Below are positions 8,320 through 15,116 of a stretch of DNA of 64,000 nucleotides, one piece after another. The notes under the pieces were generated by a model. That model saw nothing but the letters and a program-made list of their open reading frames with translations, made no database searches and had not been told where the DNA came from. The position numbers were made by a program, and so were the translations under genes. Position 1 is the first letter of the stretch. Every line of letters begins with the position of its first letter. Origin of the DNA: E44-bin32 sp034430595 (GTDB taxonomy: Bacteria > Chloroflexota > Anaerolineae > Anaerolineales > E44-bin32); assembly GCA_034430595.1 (NCBI GenBank), contig DAOUEL010000019.1:25420-89419 (forward strand). The letters are read 5' to 3'.

Positions 8320-8709
8320 ATGGCAGTCGAAGTCCTTCTCATCGATGACGATCCAGATCTGGCGATCATGCTGCGGACACTGCTGCGTGGCCAGGATTTC
8401 CAAATTCGCGCCGTGTTCAACGGAAAAGATGGTATCGAAGCCTGTCGCCAACAGGAACCGGATGTCATTATCCTTGATCTGCTGATGCCCGGCATGGATG
8501 GTTGGGAAGTCTGCGAGCGCATTCGTGAATTTTCCGAGGTGCCGATCCTGATTCTCTCTGCGCTTGGATCGCCAGGTAGCGTCGCCCGCGCGCTCGACGC
8601 CGGTGCCGATGACTACTTGATCAAGCCGGTTCATGCAAGCTTGCTTGCTTCTCGTTTAAGAACCCTCGTCCGACGCCGTCTGAAGATTGAAGAAGTAGTA
8701 GCGGCGTAG
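8320..8709 (+). CDS. Single-domain response regulator
   Basis: 129 aa, a receiver domain only, with all catalytic residues: IDDDPD acidic cluster, phosphoacceptor Asp in IILDLLMPGMDG, Ser/Thr in ILSALG, and Lys in YLIKPV. There is no output domain, so it probably relays phosphate or acts by protein contact. ATG 8320 is preferred because AAGGGTGG lies about 7 bases upstream; a GTG at 8311 is possible. It is divergent from the two-kinase operon across about 150 bp, which makes it a plausible partner of one of those kinases. Confidence 0.9.
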   Translation: MAVEVLLIDDDPDLAIMLRTLLRGQDFQIRAVFNGKDGIEACRQQEPDVIILDLLMPGMDGWEVCERIREFSEVPILILSALGSPGSVARALDAGADDYLIKPVHASLLASRLRTLVRRRLKIEEVVAA

Positions 8710-8761
8710 GCATAACAACTGTGTAGGATCGCTGGCTGGCAACCGCGTTTCTCTCTACCGG

Positions 8762-8790
8762 ATCACGCAGCATATGCTGCGTGATTTGGT
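8762..8790 (+). terminator. Probable intrinsic terminator between convergent genes
   Basis: A palindrome ATCACGCAGC-ATAT-GCTGCGTGAT (8762-8785) is followed by TTGGTTT. It lies between the response regulator and the convergent SDR gene. The T-tract is imperfect. Confidence 0.6.
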
Positions 8791-8807
8791 TTAACGGCTC
8801 GTAGGCC

Positions 8808-9596
8808 TTAGAGCGGAGCCTGAGTTCCTCCTCCGTCGAACATCAGCGCATGGCCATGGATGAACGAAGCCGCTGGTGACGCCAACCAGGCAACCGTACG
8901 ACCATATTCCTCCATGGTCCCCATACGCCCGAGAGGGAGTTCGGCGGTGATACGTTCCACCTCCTGCTCCACAGTCCGACCGGATTTCTCTGCCCTAGCT
9001 TGCATGATTTGTTCCACCCGCTCGGTGTCGATCCAGGCCGGGTTGATGGAATTCACACGAATGCCTTTTGGACCGACTTCATTGGCCAGCGATTTCACCA
9101 AGCCGATGACGGCCAGGCGGATGGCATTTGAAAGAGTCAGATTGGCAATCGGTTGTTTAACCGAGTAGGACTGGTTGGCGACAATCGAACCCGAACCCTG
9201 TTCGATCATCGTCGGCAGGACAGCATAACAAAGATGGACGGTGCTCATCAGTGTCAGATCGATCGCTCCTCGCCAGTCAGCTGGCGAAAGATCGAGAAAG
9301 GCACCTGCTGGCGGTCCACCAGCATTGATGATCAAGATATCAATGCCGCCCAAATCTTTTATTGCCGCATCAATGAAGGAATGAATCTGCTCCTGACTGG
9401 TGAGATCCGCCTGCTGGGCGAAGACGGACTTGCCGGTTTCCTGCCGGATGTGGTTGGCTGATTCCTCAATCTGCCTGCTGTGGGAGCAGATGGCCAGCCG
9501 GGCGCCTTCCTGGGCCAAGGCCAGTGCCGCCGCCCTGCCCAGTCCGCGTGATGCGGCCGTGACCACAGCACGTTTTCCTTCCAGACCAAGATTCAT
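8808..9596 (-). CDS. SDR family protein lacking the catalytic Tyr-Lys pair
   Basis: 262 aa from ATG 9596 (GGAG about 5 bases upstream; an in-frame ATG at 9608 is less well placed). It is a short-chain dehydrogenase/reductase Rossmann fold with the cofactor motif TAASRGLG and the NAGG motif, and a normal C-terminal GHALMFDGG. The active site is unusual. Ser143 (NQSYS) is present, but the YxxxK motif is absent; the aligned positions read Ser156 and Arg160 (LSNAIRLAVIGL). I recall a divergent SDR subfamily with this LSNxxR sequence, so it may be a different reaction rather than a dead enzyme. Substrate unknown. Confidence 0.88.
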   Translation of the reverse strand: MNLGLEGKRAVVTAASRGLGRAAALALAQEGARLAICSHSRQIEESANHIRQETGKSVFAQQADLTSQEQIHSFIDAAIKDLGGIDILIINAGGPPAGAFLDLSPADWRGAIDLTLMSTVHLCYAVLPTMIEQGSGSIVANQSYSVKQPIANLTLSNAIRLAVIGLVKSLANEVGPKGIRVNSINPAWIDTERVEQIMQARAEKSGRTVEQEVERITAELPLGRMGTMEEYGRTVAWLASPAASFIHGHALMFDGGGTQAPL

Positions 9597-9621
9597 CCTG
9601 ACTCCCATTCCGCTCTGATGT

Positions 9622-9906
9622 TCAGAGCATTGTGATTTGATGATCGATGATTTGCAGATCGGGCCGATTGCGTTCGATCCAGGCGAGAATAGATTCCAGT
9701 ACGCGTTGTACGTGCCGGCTGTCGTTGCTCACCACGACGCAGGCGATGCCCGCCGAACGATGCTGGTCGTTCGCACCGATTTCTGCGGCTGAGATGTTGA
9801 ACTCGCGGTGCAGTCGGGCTAGCAATGGCTTCAGACGGCTGCGTTTTTCCTTCAAGGAGCTGCAGCCGGGTAGATGAAGATCGATTACGAGCGCTCCGAT
9901 ATGCAC
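9622..9906 (-). CDS. DUF503 family protein (YlxP-like)
   Basis: 94 aa with the DUF503 signature: an N-terminal strand, the SLKEKRSRLKPLLARL helix and the VSND motif. Proteins of this family (YlxP in Firmicutes) usually sit between infB and rbfA and are small ferredoxin-fold proteins of unclear role. Here the gene has left that operon (infB and rbfA are at 29.8-32 kb) and stands beside the SDR gene. The start is GTG 9906. It is divergent from the DUF4230 gene. Confidence 0.88.
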   Translation of the reverse strand: MHIGALVIDLHLPGCSSLKEKRSRLKPLLARLHREFNISAAEIGANDQHRSAGIACVVVSNDSRHVQRVLESILAWIERNRPDLQIIDHQITML

Positions 9907-9932
9907 ACTTCGAGTCTAATTTAGGTGCTCGC

Positions 9933-9962
9933 GTGGCACAAGCAGCGATGAAAGGTTATAAT
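9933..9962 (+). promoter_or_regulatory. Promoter with -10 box 6 bases before the start codon
   Basis: GTGGCA (9933-9938), an 18-bp spacer and a perfect TATAAT (9957-9962). ATG 9969 falls where transcription should begin, so the mRNA is probably leaderless. Confidence 0.6.
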
Positions 9963-9968
9963 TCACTC

Positions 9969-10628
9969 ATGCTTCGAAAGACGGTTCTCCTGATTGCCGC
10001 GGGCCTGGTGCTCGTGATAGCTCTCGCTGCTTACTTGCTGTTTGCGAGCGTGCAGCGTGCAACCAAGCCGATTGTCGACTTGCGTTCAGAACTTTCCACC
10101 CAGGTTTCACAGCTTCTCCATCCCACCCCTACGATCTTGCCCGACCCGGTGACCATCGTCCACGAAGTCCGAGCACTGGCGCGCCTTGAAACCATGCAGT
10201 ACACCGTTGAGAAGGTCATCACCGCGGAGACAGGGCAGGGTCCTTTTGGCTTTCTATTCGGGGACAGGTTGCTGCTCGTTGCGCATGGCGTGGTGATTGC
10301 CGGCATCGATCTCGACCAGGTCGGGGCGGATGATGTCAAGGTGGATAGCGATGGGCAGGTCTCGATCAATCTTCCGCCGGCCGAGATATTCATCAGCACG
10401 CTCGACAATGAGAAGACCTATGTCTACAATCGCGAGGTCGGCTTGCTGCGCAAGGGCGACGTCACACTTGAATCCGCCGCCCGGCTGGCCGCCGAGCAGC
10501 AGATGGAGCAGGCAGCGATCGAGGATGGGATTCTTGACCAGGCACGCCTCAATGCCGAGAGCTACCTTTACCGGCTGCTGCGGTCGCTTGGTTTCTCGGA
10601 CGTCCAATTCAACCACAGTGAATCTTAA
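9969..10628 (+). CDS. DUF4230 family membrane-anchored protein
   Basis: 219 aa. One N-terminal transmembrane helix (about residues 4-24) is followed by an extracytoplasmic domain resembling DUF4230 (EVRALARLETMQYTVEKVI, then an IDLDQVGADDVKVDSDGQVSINLP-like core). The C-terminus is helical with a YLYRLLRSLGFSDV segment. Function of the family is unknown. The start at ATG 9969 is chosen because TATAAT lies only 6 bases upstream and there is no well-placed ribosome site, while ATG 9948 would lie before the expected transcript start. Confidence 0.78.
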   Translation: MLRKTVLLIAAGLVLVIALAAYLLFASVQRATKPIVDLRSELSTQVSQLLHPTPTILPDPVTIVHEVRALARLETMQYTVEKVITAETGQGPFGFLFGDRLLLVAHGVVIAGIDLDQVGADDVKVDSDGQVSINLPPAEIFISTLDNEKTYVYNREVGLLRKGDVTLESAARLAAEQQMEQAAIEDGILDQARLNAESYLYRLLRSLGFSDVQFNHSES

Positions 10629-10669
10629 TCGCTCTGCACCGCCCCGGGTTTTAGAGATATTCCAATAGG

Positions 10670-11497
10670 CTAGATCCGCTCCGTCCAAACCTGGCTGCGG
10701 TAGCGCTCAGCGGCAAGTACATCGGCGCGGTCCAGCTCGCGTTGAAGCAGAACTCCGCGTTCAAAATGCCACCCAAGTTCACCTTCAAAGCCGGCCTGTA
10801 TAGCTCGCGCGGCATGATTCCACGGCACCGGTTCCCCAAGTAAGCTCTCCAGGGTCGCAGCTCTTTCGAGCAGGCGCTCCCGGGCTTTCTCACGCGAGGT
10901 CAGGTTCTCATGACGAAGGACAAGACACACCCGGCTCAAATCGCCTGCCAGTGGAAGCGTGCCGTGCTGGAGGATGGCATCTCGGCGACGGACTTGAGCA
11001 CTGCCAAGCAGCTTGAATCCGCGTACGGTGATCTCGTAGGCGCTGGGTACCTCGAAGCAGACCGGGTTCGCCCGGCTTTCAGCCGAAAGCGGTTCGCCAT
11101 GTGCCGGGTCAACGACCAGCCCAAGCCCGGCCAGGGCGGCTGCCAATCCCCTGCGCAAGCGACGATAACTTTCAAGCACACCGCCCTGCAGCTCCGGATG
11201 ATCGGCTGGGGCGACGATGGCATACGTCAGTTCGTCGGTGTGGAGAATCGCACGGCCGCCAGTAGGCCTGCGGACCAGATCCCAGCCATGCTCCACCAGG
11301 GCGGCATGATCGACATCGGCGACTGGTTGAGCGTACCCCAGCGAGAGACAAGAAGGGTGCCAGGCATAGAGCCGCAGGGTCGGGCGCACCAGGCCTGCCC
11401 CGACGCTCTCCATGATCGCTTCATCCAGGGCCATGTTTTCCGGGCCGGAGAGCGGTTCGGAGATGAGCAGACGCCAGCTGCAGGTGTCAGAAGACAT
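10670..11497 (-). CDS. LipM/LplA-type octanoyl/lipoyl transferase or ligase
   Basis: 275 aa of the BPL_LplA_LipB family. Motifs: RRPTGGRAILHTDELTYAI (substrate-binding loop), the Cys-containing CFEVPSAYEITV, and LLGSAQVRRRDAILQHGT. A Cys at that place is characteristic of LipM-type octanoyltransferases and LipL amidotransferases rather than classical ATP-dependent LplA, so transfer from octanoyl-ACP is the better guess. No lipA is adjacent. ATG 11497 has TATAAT 7 bases upstream and no ribosome site, suggesting a leaderless mRNA; an upstream start at 11524 would precede the promoter. Confidence 0.87.
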   Translation of the reverse strand: MSSDTCSWRLLISEPLSGPENMALDEAIMESVGAGLVRPTLRLYAWHPSCLSLGYAQPVADVDHAALVEHGWDLVRRPTGGRAILHTDELTYAIVAPADHPELQGGVLESYRRLRRGLAAALAGLGLVVDPAHGEPLSAESRANPVCFEVPSAYEITVRGFKLLGSAQVRRRDAILQHGTLPLAGDLSRVCLVLRHENLTSREKARERLLERAATLESLLGEPVPWNHAARAIQAGFEGELGWHFERGVLLQRELDRADVLAAERYRSQVWTERI

Positions 11498-11504
11498 GGC
11501 TAAA

Positions 11505-11510
11505 ATTATA
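11505..11510 (-). promoter_or_regulatory. -10 box 7 bases before the LipM-like start codon
   Basis: TATAAT on the minus strand (11510-11505), then 7 nt, then ATG 11497. The -35 region is poor, so activator dependence is possible. Confidence 0.5.
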
Positions 11511-11625
11511 GCCGCTCTTGTCACAAGGCTGCTTATAGCCCGGGTGATCGTGGCAGGCTGCTATGGTAAACTCGGCGGATGAACGGAGCCGCACCTCTTC
11601 TTCGCCAGACCAACAAAGGCAGCGC

Positions 11626-12966
11626 ATGGCGGTCATGAGAAACAGTCAAGGACGATTCGCGGTGGGGTTTCACCGGGTTGTGCTGGTGCTCTTGAGAGCG
11701 CTGCTGTTCACATCCCTGCTCGCGGGCTGTGGAGGCAAAACAGCCTCGCCAACACCCCGGACAGCCCTGACCCCTACGCTAACCCGAATCCCAGCTCTCC
11801 TGCCGACCCGGCCGGCAACCTCGACGCCAGAGACCCAGGCTAAGGTCTCAATCTGGACATCGTGGGCGCCGGACGAGCTCGATGCCCTGCGCTCTGTCAT
11901 CGCTCTGTTCCGGGAGCAGCATCCGGAATTCGAGTTCTCGCTCTCTTACTACCCGCAGGACCGGCTGCTCGACGCATATCTGGCCTGCCTGACGAGCGGG
12001 GGTTGTCCGACGATCCTGGTCGGTCCATCAACATGGGGACCGCTGCTGGTTGAACGTGATGCGGTCATCGATGTTTCGGCTTTCATTGACCCACAGCTGC
12101 AAAACGATCTCTATCCGGTAGCGTGGGCGCAGGTTATCTCGGGTGAGGTGATGACCGGGCTTCCGCTCGAGCTGCAGGGCAATGTGCTCTATCGGAATTC
12201 GACCCTGGTGCCGGATCGTAGTACGCAGCTGGGTGGATTGATAGGGGATGCGATTGCCCTGCGGGAGGAGACGATGCAAGCCAGCGTCTTTGACCTGGGT
12301 TTTTACAATTCAGCGCCTTTCCTGGCCGCCTGTGAAGGTTCGTTATTCTCACCGGATGGTGAGCTAGCGGTCGCCGGGCCAACCGGGCTGTGCTGGTTGG
12401 AAATGCTCGGCACCTGGGAGAAAGCAGGCAGAGTCATCATCGGTGGTGACGAAGATCGGAGCGCATTTGTCGAGGGTAAAAGCGGCTGGTTGATCGATTC
12501 TTCCTTGCTCCTCGGTACGCTTACCCGCACACTCGGCGCAGATTCTTTGACGGTTGATCCCTGGCCGCTGCTGACCTCGACCGGCGAACCGCTGAAGGGC
12601 TATGTGTGGACCGAAAACGTTTACATCTCGTCCCGAATCGAGATGGGCGACCTGGAAGCCAGCTGGGCGTTTGCCCGCTTTTTGTTCGAGCCCGAGTCCC
12701 AGGCAATTCTGAGCGATCCAGAGGGAGCGGCTCATATCCCGGCCCAGGAGAGCGTCACGATTGAGAATTCGCGAATGCAGACCATCTCGGCCATGCTTAG
12801 GTCGGGGATTCCGCTTCCGATCCGACCTGACCTGGCTGACTTTATCGGGCCGATCGAAACCCTGATTAACAGTGTCGTCCTGAAAGGCGCCGACCCGCAG
12901 CAAGGGCTGAATGTGTTATCAGCCCGGGTGGCGACGCCGACGCCGACCTCCACGCCCACACCATAA
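11626..12966 (+). CDS. Extracellular solute-binding lipoprotein (sugar ABC type)
   Basis: 446 aa. A signal peptide ends in a lipobox (SLLAGC), followed by a Thr/Pro-rich linker and a type-1 solute-binding fold (SBP_bac_1/8-like: VSIWTSWAPDELDALRSVIA; later VDPWPLLTSTGEPLKGYVW). It would bind a sugar or oligosaccharide for an ABC importer. The C-terminus ends in a TPTPTSTPTP repeat, unusual for a binding protein and suggestive of a wall-spanning or glycosylated tail. No permease or ATPase genes are adjacent, so it is an orphan component. ATG 11626 has AAAGG at good spacing; the frame is open from 11563. An alpha-amylase gene follows. Confidence 0.87.
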   Translation: MAVMRNSQGRFAVGFHRVVLVLLRALLFTSLLAGCGGKTASPTPRTALTPTLTRIPALLPTRPATSTPETQAKVSIWTSWAPDELDALRSVIALFREQHPEFEFSLSYYPQDRLLDAYLACLTSGGCPTILVGPSTWGPLLVERDAVIDVSAFIDPQLQNDLYPVAWAQVISGEVMTGLPLELQGNVLYRNSTLVPDRSTQLGGLIGDAIALREETMQASVFDLGFYNSAPFLAACEGSLFSPDGELAVAGPTGLCWLEMLGTWEKAGRVIIGGDEDRSAFVEGKSGWLIDSSLLLGTLTRTLGADSLTVDPWPLLTSTGEPLKGYVWTENVYISSRIEMGDLEASWAFARFLFEPESQAILSDPEGAAHIPAQESVTIENSRMQTISAMLRSGIPLPIRPDLADFIGPIETLINSVVLKGADPQQGLNVLSARVATPTPTSTPTP

Positions 12967-13021
12967 AGCCCGATTACATCAAGGGTCAGAGGGGATCCAT
13001 GAAACCGGAGCCGATCGATCG

Positions 13022-14431
13022 ATGAGCATTCCAAATTGGTTGAAGGATGCGGTTTTCTACCAGATTTTCCCGGATCGTTTTGCGAACGGTAATCCGGCAA
13101 ACGACCCACCGAACGCCCAGCTCTGGGGTTCAGCTCCCACGCTGTGGGGATTCCAGGGCGGCGACCTGGAAGGGATCAGGCAGCATTTGGACTATCTGAT
13201 TGACCTGGGAATCAACGCCTTGTACCTGACGCCGATCTTCATGGCCAGTTCCAATCACCGCTATAACACCTATGATTATTTCCGCATTGACCCGAAACTG
13301 GGGGATCTGGATGTGTTCCGCCAGCTGCTCGATTCGCTTCATCAACAAGGCATGCATCTGATTTTGGACGGCGTCTTCAATCACTGCGGGCGGGGCTTTT
13401 TCGCCTTCAATGACCTGATCGAAAATCAGGAGCATTCTCCGTACCGAGACTGGTTCCATGTTAAACAATTCCCGCTTCGGCCGTATGACGGAGGTGATGC
13501 ACATAACTACGTCGGGTGGTGGCGAATGAAGAGCCTGCCCAAGTTCAACACCAAAAACCCGCAAGTGAGGGAATATCTTCTCAACGTTGCCAAGTATTGG
13601 ACCGAGCTCGGGATTGATGGCTGGCGGCTGGATGTACCGAACGAAATCAATGATGATTCGTTCTGGGCCGCTTTCAGGGAGACGGTACGCAGTATCAACC
13701 CACAGGCGTACCTGCTGGGGGAGATTTGGGAGGTGGCTCCGCGCTGGATCGGGCCTGACCACTTCGACGGCTTGATGAACTACCCACTGCGCGAAGCACT
13801 GATTGCATTCATCGGGGAGGGAATCCTATCGGCAACGGCCTTCTCCCAGCGGCTCGATCAGCTTCTAAATGCCTACCCGCGTGAGAATATTTATGCCCAG
13901 TACCTACTGCTCGGCTCCCATGACATCCCGCGCATTCGAACACTTCTCAAGGGCGACGATCGAAAATTGAGATTGCTCCAACTGCTTCAGTTCACGTTCC
14001 CCGGAATCCCGGCGATCTATTACGGAGATGAGATTGGGTTGGAAGGTGGCAAGGACCCGGACTGCCGGCGGGCGTTCCCCTGGGCGGAGGGTTCCTGGGA
14101 CAAAGAGAATCGCCGTTGCCTTTCACGGTTGATCAAACTTCGGAAGACGATCCCCGAACTTCGGGATGGGTGGCTGGATTTAATCCATGCCGATGATGAA
14201 ACGGGCACGCTCGGAATGCTGCGAGGAAAAGGTGAGCAGGCTGTACTGATGGTGCTTAACGCCTCAGATACGAAATGTGACCTCCGCTTCCCGGTTGAGA
14301 AAACGGGTTGGAGTTCAACCTGCCTGGCGAAGAACTTGCTGGATGATCAAATCTTCAGGATCGAGGAGGGGCATCTGACGTTGCCTCTCGCTCCCTGGAG
14401 TGGGGTCTTGCTCCAGCCGCTGCCGGCCTAA
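13022..14431 (+). CDS. GH13 alpha-amylase family glycosidase (neopullulanase/cyclomaltodextrinase-like)
   Basis: 469 aa, no signal peptide, so cytoplasmic. All four GH13 regions are visible: DGVFNHCG (I), GWRLDVPNEI with the nucleophile Asp (II), LLGEIWE with the acid/base Glu (III), and LLGSHDIPRI with the transition-state Asp (IV). The SHD form of region IV and YQIFPDRFANG near the start are typical of the neopullulanase/cyclomaltodextrinase branch. No N-terminal starch-binding domain is present. It would cut imported malto-oligosaccharides, which fits the sugar-binding lipoprotein upstream. Its 3' end overlaps the convergent GNAT gene by 4 bp. Confidence 0.92.
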   Translation: MSIPNWLKDAVFYQIFPDRFANGNPANDPPNAQLWGSAPTLWGFQGGDLEGIRQHLDYLIDLGINALYLTPIFMASSNHRYNTYDYFRIDPKLGDLDVFRQLLDSLHQQGMHLILDGVFNHCGRGFFAFNDLIENQEHSPYRDWFHVKQFPLRPYDGGDAHNYVGWWRMKSLPKFNTKNPQVREYLLNVAKYWTELGIDGWRLDVPNEINDDSFWAAFRETVRSINPQAYLLGEIWEVAPRWIGPDHFDGLMNYPLREALIAFIGEGILSATAFSQRLDQLLNAYPRENIYAQYLLLGSHDIPRIRTLLKGDDRKLRLLQLLQFTFPGIPAIYYGDEIGLEGGKDPDCRRAFPWAEGSWDKENRRCLSRLIKLRKTIPELRDGWLDLIHADDETGTLGMLRGKGEQAVLMVLNASDTKCDLRFPVEKTGWSSTCLAKNLLDDQIFRIEEGHLTLPLAPWSGVLLQPLPA

Positions 14432-14898
14432 CTGCATTCTTGCTCAGCTTCCTCATTGAGCAATTTTTCGAAGACGATCTGGGTTTTAATCACCTGGTAA
14501 GAACGCAGGTGGTAAAAGCGATGCGCTCTTTTGCGGGTGACATTCGATCGCACCCGCAACCGCGCATACCCGGTTTGCAGCGCCCAGGTTTCCGCCGCTT
14601 CCAATAACAACTCGCCAATGCCCATCGAACGGAATTCATGATCAACGACCAACCCCCCGATTTCTGCTGCACGCTCGGCAATCAGGAGCGGGCGGACAAA
14701 AACATGGATCCAGCCTACGACTCCCGCGTCAGGGGATTCTGCGACCAGGATCGCATGATCGCGACGATCTCGTAGCTGGTTCAGGCGGTCTGCCATGCTT
14801 TCAATCTTGCATGGGTAGCCCAGCTGATCTGCCAGACTGGCGAGGCGGGGGACGTCATTGAAATCGGCGGAGCGGATAGTCACGGTTGAAGCGTTCAA
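14428..14898 (-). CDS. GNAT family N-acetyltransferase
   Basis: 156 aa from TTG 14898, which has a strong GGGGAGG about 6 bases upstream. The frame is open further (to 14967), but those residues do not look like family sequence. GNAT fold: TVTIRSADFNDVPRLASLAD at the N-terminus, and acetyl-CoA motif A VDHEFRSMGIGELLLEAAE. The Cys/Glu-rich C-terminus is short. A -10-like GATACAAT lies before it. It is convergent with the alpha-amylase gene and divergent from the tRNA nucleotidyltransferase fusion. Substrate unknown. Confidence 0.87.
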   Translation of the reverse strand: MNASTVTIRSADFNDVPRLASLADQLGYPCKIESMADRLNQLRDRRDHAILVAESPDAGVVGWIHVFVRPLLIAERAAEIGGLVVDHEFRSMGIGELLLEAAETWALQTGYARLRVRSNVTRKRAHRFYHLRSYQVIKTQIVFEKLLNEEAEQECS

Positions 14899-15116
14899 CG
14901 CGTACCTCCCCGAGAGATGAAACTGGGGTGGATTGTATCGTGATGTCCGAGGATAGTACATTCTCAAAGTGGAGAAGTGACTTTACATAACTGACTAATT
15001 TCAAGCAGGGTCTTGCAATGCAAGTGCAACCCACGCCTGGCGTTGTATAATCCGACCGTCTGGAAAGCAGGACGTCGCAACGGAGCATGAACCAGACTTA
15101 GGGGAGCAGGAAACGG

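Noticed and set aside
8167..8634. 155-aa minus-strand frame reaching into the promoter region
   Set aside because: Complement of the single-domain response regulator, which has all receiver residues.
12930..12963. Short tandem repeat of ACGCCGACGCC type
   Set aside because: It is the codons of the Thr-Pro tail of the solute-binding lipoprotein, not a separate repeat element.
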